Shown here: positions 1 through 6,421 of the stretch, one piece after another | How positions within the stretch are numbered: position 1 is the first letter of the stretch | How the letters are laid out: each line of letters begins with the position of its first letter | From: Candidatus Methanoplasma sp. | GTDB lineage: Archaea; Thermoplasmatota; Thermoplasmata; Methanomassiliicoccales; Methanomethylophilaceae | Reading direction: 5' to 3' | DNA: 7,596 nt | NCBI GenBank assembly: GCA_031271555.1 | Contig: JAISVN010000119.1 | Coordinates: 1-7,596 of the forward strand | The notes under the pieces: model-generated | Told to the model about the DNA's origin: nothing | Databases searched by the model: none | Seen by the model: the letters and a program-made list of their open reading frames with translations, nothing else | Position numbers and translations under genes: made by a program

Positions 1-999
1 GGCTATGGTGTATCCTGTCGTCGTACCCATCGATACAGCCGTGAACAGCGCGGTCCAGACAGTGTCGCCCGCATCAAAGGCCAACAGATCCTCTGTATTG
101 ATAAGCAGGATCCCAAGGAGGACCGCTGCAGCCGTAAGGAACAATATGACGGTCCAGATGAACTCCTGGCTCTTCCGGTATGCAAAAAACTCCCTTTTTT
201 TAAAGGCGCGGTAGTGCAGGTAGAAGTTCGTACCCCCCATGAACATGAACACCAGGATTATGGTCTGCACGGCAAACGAATAGTCGTCTATGTTCCCGCT
301 CCCTATGAAACCGCCCGTGGATATGGTGGAGAGCATCATGGTCACGGATTCGAATGGTCCGATTCCGCTGAACATAAGCAATATCGTTTCAACTGCCGAG
401 AGGAGAACATAGATAGAAATGAAGTTCTTGGCGGAATTCTTGATCCTCATTGAGAATTTGTAGGTTCCTGAGCCTGCCAATTCGTTCTCTACGAAGGCTT
501 TCCCTCCGATCCCCATCATCGGTATCAGGAACAGGAAGATGAGGACCACAGCTATACCTCCGGCCCATTGCGTGAACGAACTCCAGAAGACCATGCTCCG
601 AGGCAGGGCGGAATGATGGATGACAGATGCGCCGGTCGTGGTGAATCCGCTGACCCCTTCGAAAAGAGAATCGACGAACGAGAAACCGTAAAGATAGAAT
701 GGTATGGCGCTTACAAAGAATGCCACCCACCAGGCGGTGAATATCATCATCATTCCGCTCGCCGGGTTCATTGTTTTGCCGCTTTTGAAGAAAATGTATT
801 GGAATATGCCCATCGACAGGAGCACCGGTATCGGATAAACGAACAAGGTCAGGTCCTCTCCGTATATCGAAGCGATCAACACCGGCACCAAAAGAGCGAC
901 ACCGAGGATGATCTCTATCACGCCGAGCAGCTTTATGGAACTGTTCTCCCACCTGGCCATACTCTTGATGCGGACCCTCAGCTTTTGGAACATCCTCAT
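1..999 (-). CDS. trkH: TrkH-family potassium uptake pore subunit (C-terminus beyond window)
   Basis: This is the membrane pore subunit of a Trk/Ktr potassium uptake system. The 333 visible residues are very hydrophobic, with many membrane segments. Three of the four pore loops of this superfamily can be read: EGVSGFTTTGAS at about residues 114-125, LSTISTGGFIG at about 223-233, and SMGTTTGYT at about 323-331, each carrying a filter-type glycine. Related proteins usually have about 480 residues, so the last quarter, with the fourth pore loop, lies off the left edge. I chose the ATG at 999-997 because it overlaps the trkA stop as ATGA, the usual form of translational coupling. In-frame ATGs at residues 3 and 14 are alternatives. 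The start is cytosolic and basic (MRMFQKLRVRIK). It is the second gene of an operon with trkA, so the gate-regulating partner is made from the same transcript. Family assignment is firm; ion selectivity (K+ rather than Na+) is inferred from the family. Confidence 0.93.
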   Translation of the reverse strand, partial: MRMFQKLRVRIKSMARWENSSIKLLGVIEIILGVALLVPVLIASIYGEDLTLFVYPIPVLLSMGIFQYIFFKSGKTMNPASGMMMIFTAWWVAFFVSAIPFYLYGFSFVDSLFEGVSGFTTTGASVIHHSALPRSMVFWSSFTQWAGGIAVVLIFLFLIPMMGIGGKAFVENELAGSGTYKFSMRIKNSAKNFISIYVLLSAVETILLMFSGIGPFESVTMMLSTISTGGFIGSGNIDDYSFAVQTIILVFMFMGGTNFYLHYRAFKKREFFAYRKSQEFIWTVILFLTAAAVLLGILLINTEDLLAFDAGDTVWTALFTAVSMGTTTGYTIA

Positions 1000-2348
1000 A
1001 ACTCCAAAGGTGTATTGTGTCCGAACAGCCTTGAAAGTTTGATGGGGTTGACCATGTGGGTAAAAAGAAGCACTTTATCCCCTTCTTCGAAAACGGTGTT
1101 GATCCGAGGATATATCATTTCTTTCCCCCTCTTGATCGCCGCGACCCTGATCCCCTCGGGGATGTTTATGTCGCCGAGATGGTTTCCCACAAGTTCAGAT
1201 CTTTTATCGATGGTCGTGCTGAAAAATAATTCATTATCCCTTTCTATTGCCAATATTGCGTTCTCGTCGTATATGAGGTTCTTAGTGACCTCGTTGTAGA
1301 TGACGCGGTGATATCCAATTATAGATTCTATTCCGGTGTATCTGAAGATCTCCTCGTACTCCACATTGGAATATTTTGAGATTATCTTCCTGACGCCGAA
1401 CCTCAGCCCCGCCATGCACGCAAGCAGGTTCCTTTCATCGGTAGAGGATACCGTTATCAGGACATCGGCCCTTTGAACGTTCTCAGACCTTAGAACGGAA
1501 AGGTCTATGAAGTCCCCCTTGACGACCGCGACGTCTTCCAATTCCCTTGCGGCATCCCTGCTGAGGGCGGCATCGTTCTCTATTATCTTGACGGCCCTCC
1601 TCTTGTTGCTCTGCATGAGCCTCCTTGCCACTTCCAATCCCACGGCACTGGCTCCGAGGATGACGAATTCCTTGGCCTCTTTTTCAACGCCTATGAGCTT
1701 ATTGAACAGCACCATGGACTCAGGGGAACCCAGCACTCTTATGCGGTCCCCTGCGTGTATCTCGACGGTCTCGTTATCCAGAATGGTGTTCTCTCCGCGG
1801 TAGACAGCTATAACGTTGCAGTCGGGAGGCATATCCATGTCGAGGATGACCTTTCCGACAAGGTTCTGTCCGTCTTCGATCTTGAATGTGGCAAGGTCTA
1901 TGTTCATGCTTGACACGTGATCGTACGTCACTGCATTCTCAAGGGTGGCAAGCTTCTCTATCTTCTCTGCGGTTATGAGCTCCGGCGAGATCAGGATGTC
2001 AACGCCGTCCGCTCCCTCACTCGAGGTTTCAATGATGAACTCCGGGCTTCTGAGGCACGCCACGGTCTTTATGGTCGGCTTGATGCGTTTGGCCATCAGA
2101 CAAATGAACAGGTTGTGGCTGTCGTCAGGGATCGCCGACAGGATGATGTCCGCCGATATTCTGTTGATGGCGGCCTCGATGACCTTGGGGCTGCTGCCGT
2201 CGTCATTGAGGACGGACACATTGAGCAGAGCTTTTGCTTCTTCTGCCTTTGCAGGATCCTTCTCCACGATCAATACGTCATGGACTTTGGATAGCGCCTT
2301 TGCAGAAGTGGAACCGACAATGCCTGCCCCGATGATGACTACTTTCAT
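996..2348 (-). CDS. trkA: TrkA, NAD-binding RCK regulatory subunit of the Trk potassium system
   Basis: This is a soluble protein that sits on the cytoplasmic face of TrkH and gates it in response to bound nucleotide. The 450 residues form two tandem RCK units, the standard full-length TrkA layout. The first Rossmann half opens with GAGIVG (7-12) and an acidic residue at the end of strand 2 (E29 in VEKD). The second has GASAVG (232-237) and E257 in KIIEND. Each is followed by an RCK_C domain, at about 145-218 and 365-445, the latter with EGDKVLLFT near the end. The ATG at 2348 has an AGGTG ribosome site 10 bases upstream and a TATA-like element further up. The stop overlaps the trkH start by four bases. 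The order, regulator before pore, points to balanced co-expression. Identification is firm; the ligand (NAD(H), ATP or ADP) cannot be told from the sequence. Confidence 0.95.
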   Translation of the reverse strand: MKVVIIGAGIVGSTSAKALSKVHDVLIVEKDPAKAEEAKALLNVSVLNDDGSSPKVIEAAINRISADIILSAIPDDSHNLFICLMAKRIKPTIKTVACLRSPEFIIETSSEGADGVDILISPELITAEKIEKLATLENAVTYDHVSSMNIDLATFKIEDGQNLVGKVILDMDMPPDCNVIAVYRGENTILDNETVEIHAGDRIRVLGSPESMVLFNKLIGVEKEAKEFVILGASAVGLEVARRLMQSNKRRAVKIIENDAALSRDAARELEDVAVVKGDFIDLSVLRSENVQRADVLITVSSTDERNLLACMAGLRFGVRKIISKYSNVEYEEIFRYTGIESIIGYHRVIYNEVTKNLIYDENAILAIERDNELFFSTTIDKRSELVGNHLGDINIPEGIRVAAIKRGKEMIYPRINTVFEEGDKVLLFTHMVNPIKLSRLFGHNTPLEL

Positions 2349-2358
2349 GTTAAGTCCG

Positions 2359-2395
2359 CACCTGACCCTACGCGTCTGAAAGATTATATCTTTAA
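2359..2395 (-). promoter_or_regulatory. Promoter and ribosome site of trkA-trkH
   Basis: On the minus strand an AT-rich element, TTAAAGATATAAT (2395-2383), lies about 41 bases upstream of the trkA ATG. Transcription would then begin near 2362 and give a very short leader. AGGTG at 2363-2359 matches the archaeal anti-Shine-Dalgarno sequence, with a 10-base spacer. The predicted start nearly touches the ribosome site, so the exact start is uncertain. The element is inferred from composition and spacing only. Confidence 0.5.
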
Positions 2396-2441
2396 CCGTA
2401 AGAGCATCAGGCCTTCCGGTTCATGCGACATAGTATGCAAT

Positions 2442-2469
2442 AAAAAATGAGTATAGCCGCTTCCGCGGC
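2442..2469 (-). terminator. Hairpin plus U-run terminator after the peroxiredoxin gene
   Basis: Eight bases past the peroxiredoxin stop, the minus strand reads GCCGC-GGAA-GCGGC. This is a five-pair all-GC stem closed by a GNRA-type tetraloop (2469-2456). Eight bases later comes a run of six T (2447-2442). Archaeal RNA polymerase stops mainly on U-runs, and the stem may help or protect the 3' end. It separates the peroxiredoxin unit from the trkA promoter just downstream. Confidence 0.6.
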
Positions 2470-2476
2470 ATGTTTT

Positions 2477-3178
2477 TCAAGATTCTCTGTTGAAGCAGAG
2501 GAACCAGTCCAGGCAGTACTGTTCGCCGACCTTCGCATTTTCCCTGCCGACCTTCAGCTTCGCCCTCTCGTTCGCAAGGCTCATCGATTTGGGCGCAGAC
2601 ACGATCGTGTCGTCCCCGGGCTGCCAGTTCATTGGCGTGGCGCATTTGTCCTTGTCGGCCTTCTGCAAGGCTATAAGTGCCCTTTTGATCTCATCGAAGT
2701 TCCTTCCTGTGCTCATGGGGTAGTACAGTATCAGCCTGATCACTCCGTTGGGGTCTATTATGAAAACGGCTCTGACAGCCTGCGTGCTTGACTGCCCCGG
2801 CATGATCATTCCGAATTTGTTGGCGACATTCATGGATATGTCCTCTATCAGAGGGAATTCCACATCCACGTTCTCCATGTCTTTCCATTTGATATCCTTT
2901 ATCCGCCTGAGCCATGCTATATGCGAGGATATGGAATCCACGGAAAGCCCCACCAACTGGGTGTTTATGGCGGTGAGTTCATTGGCTCTGTGCGCAAAGG
3001 TCATGAACTCCGTTGTACAGACAGGAGTGAAGTCGGCAGGGTGAGAGAAGAGGACGATCCATTTCCCTTTGTAATCCTGAGGGAACTTTATGCTTCCCTG
3101 CGTGGTGACTGCTTCGAACTCCGGGCATTTGTCCCCTATGAGGGGCATATGTAACACTGCTTCATTTTCACAAGTCAT
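2477..3178 (-). CDS. Archaeal peroxiredoxin (Prx6/1-Cys-like family)
   Basis: This is a cytosolic thiol peroxidase that reduces hydrogen peroxide, organic peroxides and possibly peroxynitrite. It has 233 residues. The active-site segment HPADFTPVCTTEF (46-58) carries the peroxidatic Cys54, with Thr51 and a likely catalytic Arg136 in VRAVFIIDP. Two C-terminal cysteines, C222 and C228 in CLDWFLC, have the six-residue spacing I recall for the C207/C213 pair of the Aeropyrum pernix enzyme, so intramolecular disulfide recycling is plausible. The chain ends five residues after C228 and lacks the long tail of the Aeropyrum protein. The ATG at 3178 is favoured by AGAGGT eight bases upstream. Many relatives begin at a position matching Met11 (MPLIG), so the first ten residues, which include Cys3, are a small extension or a start-site question. 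The gene is a single transcription unit with its own TATA box and terminator. Confidence 0.94.
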   Translation of the reverse strand: MTCENEAVLHMPLIGDKCPEFEAVTTQGSIKFPQDYKGKWIVLFSHPADFTPVCTTEFMTFAHRANELTAINTQLVGLSVDSISSHIAWLRRIKDIKWKDMENVDVEFPLIEDISMNVANKFGMIMPGQSSTQAVRAVFIIDPNGVIRLILYYPMSTGRNFDEIKRALIALQKADKDKCATPMNWQPGDDTIVSAPKSMSLANERAKLKVGRENAKVGEQYCLDWFLCFNRES

Positions 3179-3186
3179 AATATCAT

Positions 3187-3232
3187 ACCTCTATTGACTC
3201 GACAGTGAATATGGCTATAATTAATATATAAA
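3187..3232 (-). promoter_or_regulatory. Peroxiredoxin promoter and ribosome site
   Basis: On the minus strand TTTATATA (3232-3225) is close to the ideal archaeal TATA box. Initiation is expected near 3201, giving a leader of about 23 bases. AGAGGT (3192-3187) follows, with an eight-base spacer to the ATG. This box is the strongest-looking promoter in the window, fitting an abundant peroxidase. An inverted repeat overlaps its upstream edge. Confidence 0.7.
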
Positions 3233-3254
3233 GCATTTTTAAACAGAAATGCTT
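3231..3254. repeat. Perfect 8-bp inverted repeat between nadA and the peroxiredoxin TATA box
   Basis: AAGCATTT (3231-3238) and AAATGCTT (3247-3254) are exact reverse complements separated by eight bases (TTAAACAG). The repeat begins two bases after the nadA stop codon and its other arm overlaps the first bases of the peroxiredoxin TATA box. It could be an operator at the BRE position of that promoter, or a 3' hairpin on the nadA message. Perfect symmetry is seen directly; the role is inferred. Confidence 0.55.
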
Positions 3255-3256
3255 CT

Positions 3257-4156
3257 TCAGGAAAGGTCGATCATTCTTGCGAGAGGATCCCTGGCTCCGG
3301 ACAGGACGTCGTCGCTGAGTATGATCTCTCCCCTGCCGGTCTCGAGAGAATTAAGAACGGATTCCGGAGTCGCCATCTTCATCGTCGTGCATACCGCATG
3401 ATCAAGGAAATGGAATGTTTTGCCGGGACTCTCTTTCTCCAGCCTGTACCTCATTCCTACCTCTGTCAGAACAATGAACTCCTTGCATTCTGAATCCTTG
3501 GATACGTTCACCATGGATTCCGTGGAACCGACATGATCTGCGAGGTCCAATACCTCCTTTCTGCACTCAGGATGGGCCATGGTAAGAGCATCCGGGTATT
3601 TCCGTTTGAGTTCTGCAACCTGCGTTACGGTTATTCCGTGATGTATGGGGCAGAATCCTCTCCATTGTTTGACATCCATGCCGGTCTTTGATGCGGCATA
3701 CGCACCGAGATTCATGTCCGGCACCAGCAGCACATCCTTCCCTTTAACTGAATTGACGACCTTAACAACATTCGATGAGGTGCAGCACAGGTCCATCTCT
3801 TTCTTCGACTCGGCAGTGCTGTTCACATAGCCGATTATGATGCAGTCCGGGTCGGACTCTCTAAAATCCTTCAGCTGCTCCCCTGTGCACATTGCGGCCA
3901 TTGCGCAATGCGCATCCGGCTCAGGAAGCAGCACCGTCTTCGTTGGGTTAAGGATCTTGGCGGTCTCTCCCATGAATGATACACCGCAGAAGATTATGAT
4001 GTCGGCGGCCGTCTTTGCTGCCTCAATGGACAGGCCCAGAGAATCACCGACATAGTCTGAAAGGTCCTGTATTTCTGGCGAAGTGTAATTGTGCGCAAGA
4101 ATTACAGCGTTCTTCTCCTTCTTCAATTGCCGTATCCTTTCCTCAATGGGAACCAT
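3257..4156 (-). CDS. nadA: Quinolinate synthase
   Basis: NadA condenses iminoaspartate with dihydroxyacetone phosphate to give quinolinate, the precursor of NAD, using an oxygen-sensitive [4Fe-4S] cluster. The 299 residues match the usual compact archaeal length. The three cluster cysteines of the family appear in their expected places: C84 in DAHCAMAAMC, C169 in RGFCPIHHG, and C256 in HAVCTTMKM, spaced 85 and 87 apart. Other recognisable family segments are AHNYTSPEIQDLSDYVGDSL (21-40), GYVNSTAE (109-116), CCTSSNVV (124-131) and AHPEC (194-198). The ATG at 4156 has no convincing Shine-Dalgarno sequence and lies about 27 bases from the centre of a TTTAAA box, so the message may be leaderless. 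The usual partners, an iminoaspartate-forming enzyme (NadB or aspartate dehydrogenase) and nadC, are not adjacent here. The neighbour across the shared promoter is mptD, another cofactor gene. Confidence 0.97.
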   Translation of the reverse strand: MVPIEERIRQLKKEKNAVILAHNYTSPEIQDLSDYVGDSLGLSIEAAKTAADIIIFCGVSFMGETAKILNPTKTVLLPEPDAHCAMAAMCTGEQLKDFRESDPDCIIIGYVNSTAESKKEMDLCCTSSNVVKVVNSVKGKDVLLVPDMNLGAYAASKTGMDVKQWRGFCPIHHGITVTQVAELKRKYPDALTMAHPECRKEVLDLADHVGSTESMVNVSKDSECKEFIVLTEVGMRYRLEKESPGKTFHFLDHAVCTTMKMATPESVLNSLETGRGEIILSDDVLSGARDPLARMIDLS

Positions 4157-4179
4157 GCCTAAGGTTAATCCTCACATAC

Positions 4180-4202
4180 TTTAAATCTTGCGCTATAATA
4201 TA
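4180..4202. promoter_or_regulatory. Divergent promoter region of nadA and mptD
   Basis: The whole gap between the two start codons is 53 bp. A self-complementary TTTAAA (4180-4185) is centred about 27 bp from the first base of each ATG, the spacing expected between an archaeal TATA box and the transcription start. Both messages could therefore begin at or next to their start codons. A second AT-rich element, TATAATATA (4194-4202), is too close to mptD to serve it but could serve nadA with a leader of about 15 bases. No good ribosome site precedes mptD, which supports a leaderless message there. Confidence 0.5.
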
Positions 4203-4209
4203 CCCACCA

Positions 4210-4599
4210 ATGGCGGATGATCGGGAGAAGCTTGCGGCCATGAAGTTCAAATGCTCTACGAAGGAGAGAGCATTGTTCGAGGCCGGAATAAAAATGGGGA
4301 CGATATACCACCAGTTCGTAGGGGTGCCCGTGGATCAGGACAGCGTAGATGCGTTGGAGGATGCGATAGAGAAAGGCGTCTTGGTTCAGCCGTATGTGGA
4401 AAGCGTCAATGTGAACATAGACAGGAACATATTCGGCCCCAAGAAGGATGAGTATGCGTACAGTTCCCTCTCCGGAGAGATGTTGGACGTCGTGTTGGTG
4501 ATCAAGATCGACGATGCGCGCGTGAGGGCAGAAATGAGGTATGACCCCGTTTTGAAGTATCCTTTGATGTATATCTCGGAAGTCACGCCCTCTTCTTAA
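4210..4599 (+). CDS. mptD: Archaeal dihydroneopterin aldolase (MptD, DUF372 family)
   Basis: MptD splits 7,8-dihydroneopterin into 6-hydroxymethyl-7,8-dihydropterin and glycolaldehyde, a step toward methanopterin and, in some archaea, folate-type cofactors. It is unrelated in sequence to bacterial FolB. I recognise the family from the pattern KERALFEAGIKMGTIYHQFVGVP (in two parts: 18-26 and 27-40) and VLVQPYVESVNVNIDR (57-72). Conserved polar residues E24, H34, Q60 and Y111 correspond, to my recollection, to residues studied in the Methanocaldococcus enzyme MJ1585. The length of 129 residues suits the family. The frame stays open upstream to 4015, inside nadA, but that extension is antisense shadow: homology begins near residue 12 and the ATG at 4210 sits 27 bp from a TATA box. 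There is no ribosome site. The stop is TAA. The gene may be monocistronic, since a new TATA box lies just after it. Confidence 0.85.
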   Translation: MADDREKLAAMKFKCSTKERALFEAGIKMGTIYHQFVGVPVDQDSVDALEDAIEKGVLVQPYVESVNVNIDRNIFGPKKDEYAYSSLSGEMLDVVLVIKIDDARVRAEMRYDPVLKYPLMYISEVTPSS

Positions 4600-4605
4600 G
4601 CGTCA

Positions 4606-4614
4606 TATATATAA
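4606..4614 (+). promoter_or_regulatory. TATA box of the THEP1-trm1 unit
   Basis: TATATATAA lies in the 54-bp gap after the mptD stop. Initiation would be expected near 4636, giving a leader of about 18 bases before the NTPase ATG at 4654. The ribosome site there is poor: GTGAT (4646-4650) is only three bases from the ATG and AGGAG (4631-4635) is 18 bases away. Readthrough from mptD is also possible, because no clear terminator lies between. Confidence 0.5.
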
Positions 4615-4653
4615 TGATTAAACAATATACAGGAGACTCCATCAAGTGATAAA

Positions 4654-5199
4654 ATGATCAGTGACATCAAAATCGGCATCACAGGTCTTCCGGGTTCAGG
4701 AAAAACATATGCTCTCCTAAGAGTGATAGAGATGCTGAAAGAGAATGATCTGGTCATCGGCGGCATGATCGATGAGCCTCTTTCGGACGGCAGGAGGCGT
4801 ACAGGTTTCTCGGTGAGGAACATACTCACAGGAGAGACGCAGGTATTCGCCAGCGCCGACATAGAGAGCAAGATAATGATCGGCAAGATCGGCGTTGATC
4901 TGGCAAGATTCGAGGAGATCGGGATAGCCGCCATAAAAACGGCGTGCGAGCAATGCGATATAATAGTTATAGATGAAGTAGGCAAAGTGGAGGTAGAGAG
5001 CCAGGCATTCATAGATGCGGTAAAGGAGGCTCTCGATGTCGATAAGCCCATGATCCTCACGCTGCACAAGAAATCCAGGAATCCGCTTTTGCAGGACATA
5101 AGGAGAAGGGATGACGTAAGGATCCTCGAGGTCACTCCCACAAACAGGAACATACTTCCATTCAAGATCCTTCGTCTGATGAACGGTGAAAATGTCTGA
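4654..5199 (+). CDS. THEP1/NTPCR-family nucleoside-triphosphatase
   Basis: This is a small P-loop NTPase related to the thermophilic THEP1 enzyme and human NTPCR. Members hydrolyse ATP, GTP and other NTPs slowly, but their cellular role is unknown. The 181 residues show a Walker A motif, GLPGSGKT (11-18), a Walker B strand, DIIVIDEVGKVE (about 101-112), and the family's basic-aromatic stretch RRRTGFSV (47-54). The segment GVDLARFEEIGIAAIK (79-94) matches the central helix region of the family. The length is typical and no extra domain is present. The ATG at 4654 follows from the position of the P-loop near the N-terminus. The stop shares its final A with the trm1 start (TGATG), so translation of the two is probably coupled. 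That hints at, but does not prove, a link to RNA metabolism. Confidence 0.9.
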   Translation: MISDIKIGITGLPGSGKTYALLRVIEMLKENDLVIGGMIDEPLSDGRRRTGFSVRNILTGETQVFASADIESKIMIGKIGVDLARFEEIGIAAIKTACEQCDIIVIDEVGKVEVESQAFIDAVKEALDVDKPMILTLHKKSRNPLLQDIRRRDDVRILEVTPTNRNILPFKILRLMNGENV

Positions 5200-6311
5200 T
5201 GCCGCCGGGTATTGAGATAAAAGAGGGTCAGACAAGAATACTTGTGCCGGAATCCCACTCTGTACACGGTCCGGGCACAAGGACCTCCGACGTATTCTTC
5301 AACAGGCAGATGGCGTTCGGAAGGGACGTAAGCGTAATGTTCCTGCGCGGATTGGACCGGGACAGCATGTCCATCTTCGATGCTATGAGCGCGACAGGCT
5401 CCAGAGCAGTGAGGATCGCGAACGAGGTAAAGAACACGCATGTGACCGCGAACGATGTCGATCCGAAAGCCATACCTTACATTGAACAGAATATTGCATT
5501 GAATTCCCTCTCCAACTGCGTACATTCCAACAAAGACCTCCATATACTGCTCTCCGAACAGTCCTTTGATTACGTGGACCTGGATCCTTTCGGTTCGCCG
5601 GTCCCTTTTATTCAATCTGCTATCAGAGGGTGCAAGAAGAAGGGGATAATCGCAATAACCGCTACAGACACGGCGCCTCTTGCAGGAGCACAGGTGGGGA
5701 AATGCAGGCGCAGATATCAATCGGAGCCGATAAGGGGCTACATGTGCCATGAAGGCGGCCTGCGCATACTCATGTGCACCATAGCCAAGGAATTAGCGAA
5801 GTTCGACAGAGGCATGAGACCTCTCCTTTCATTCTACGCCGACCACTACTTCAGAACATATGTCCAAGTGGAGGAAGGGGCGAATGCAACGGACAGGTCC
5901 CTTGAACAGCTGGGATTCATGCATTATGATACTAAAACACTCGAAAGGTCCACATCAAAGCATTATGATGCCGAACACAACAAAGGACCGTTCTGGCTCG
6001 GCCCGCTGCACGACAAAGCGCTTCTCGGCAGGATGAACGCCCGCGACCTCGAAGACGAAAGGCGGTGCGTCAAAATGCTGGAACTTTGGAGGAATGAACT
6101 TGACGAAGAAGTATTCCTCTATGATGTGAGCGAACTCTCGTCCTTCACGAAGATGTCCCCGCCGAAGCTGGAAGATCTTCTGGAAGCGCTGAATCAGGTC
6201 GGAAGAGCGGCACCGACACATATGAGTCCGACATCATTCAAAACCGACATTGAGACAAAAGATGTAGTGTCGATATATTCCGAGACAAGTCCTGACAGAA
6301 GGGCGCATTGA
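5199..6311 (+). CDS. trm1: tRNA (guanine-26 N2)-dimethyltransferase Trm1
   Basis: Trm1 uses S-adenosylmethionine to form N2,N2-dimethylguanosine at position 26 of tRNA, a hinge residue that guards against misfolding. In the 370 residues the methyltransferase motifs run in order: SAM-binding IFDAMSATGSRAVRIANE (59-76), ANDVDPKAIPYIEQN (84-98), catalytic DLDPFGSP (127-134), and ITATDTAPLAG (153-163). The C-terminal domain follows, with GPFWLGPLHD (263-272) and a winged-helix-like end. The length is close to that of characterised archaeal enzymes (about 380). The region 240-262, where some Trm1 proteins have a cysteine cluster, contains no cysteine. The ATG at 5199 overlaps the NTPase stop by one base and has GGTGA (5185-5189) nine bases upstream, inside the NTPase gene. 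A nearby ATG at 5192 is in another frame and soon stops. The gene is the last of its unit; a U-run follows. Confidence 0.95.
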   Translation: MPPGIEIKEGQTRILVPESHSVHGPGTRTSDVFFNRQMAFGRDVSVMFLRGLDRDSMSIFDAMSATGSRAVRIANEVKNTHVTANDVDPKAIPYIEQNIALNSLSNCVHSNKDLHILLSEQSFDYVDLDPFGSPVPFIQSAIRGCKKKGIIAITATDTAPLAGAQVGKCRRRYQSEPIRGYMCHEGGLRILMCTIAKELAKFDRGMRPLLSFYADHYFRTYVQVEEGANATDRSLEQLGFMHYDTKTLERSTSKHYDAEHNKGPFWLGPLHDKALLGRMNARDLEDERRCVKMLELWRNELDEEVFLYDVSELSSFTKMSPPKLEDLLEALNQVGRAAPTHMSPTSFKTDIETKDVVSIYSETSPDRRAH

Positions 6312-6347
6312 TTGGATAATTCACATTTCTAAGATATTATGGAGGCA

Positions 6348-6353
6348 TTTTTT
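6348..6353 (+). terminator. U-run terminator candidate after trm1
   Basis: A run of six T lies 36 bases past the trm1 stop, without a preceding stable hairpin. Archaeal intrinsic termination needs little more than such a run. It falls upstream of the purA TATA candidate, as expected for a boundary between units. One T-run alone is modest evidence. Confidence 0.4.
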
Positions 6354-6381
6354 GGGCCAAAGCTCAGATCATATGGCAATG

Positions 6382-6416
6382 TTTATAGGGCAATATGGGT
6401 TGAAGAGCATCAGGTG
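6382..6416 (+). promoter_or_regulatory. purA promoter and ribosome site
   Basis: TTTATAG (6382-6388) is a fair TATA box and predicts initiation near 6411. AGGTG (6412-6416) then stands five bases before the TTG start codon, and decides that start. The leader would be only about 10 bases. The 6-base word GGCAAT occurs on both sides of the TATA element (6375-6380 and 6389-6394). The rest of the 110-bp gap holds the U-run and an 11-base symmetrical TTTGGGCCAAA (6351-6361) of unknown meaning. Confidence 0.5.
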
Positions 6417-6421
6417 TAATT

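Noticed and set aside
389..952. 187-residue minus-strand frame overlapping trkH
   Set aside because: It is Arg/His-rich with no recognisable family and lies in an alternative frame of trkH, whose translation gives clear membrane segments and three pore loops.
2361..2411. CCTGA and TCAGG flanking the trkA TATA element
   Set aside because: Five-base arms about 40 bp apart are too short and distant to call an operator.
4015..4209. N-terminal extension of mptD back into nadA
   Set aside because: The extra 65 residues are antisense nadA sequence, have no family similarity, and the TATA-to-ATG spacing supports the start at 4210.
4632..4640. GGAGACTCC symmetrical element before the NTPase gene
   Set aside because: The arms are only four bases with a one-base centre, which cannot form a hairpin and is expected by chance.
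4596..5750. 384-residue minus-strand frame opposite the NTPase and trm1 genes
   Set aside because: It is antisense to two genes with complete motif sets, has a low-complexity composition, and would run through the likely promoter at 4606. It is a shadow frame.
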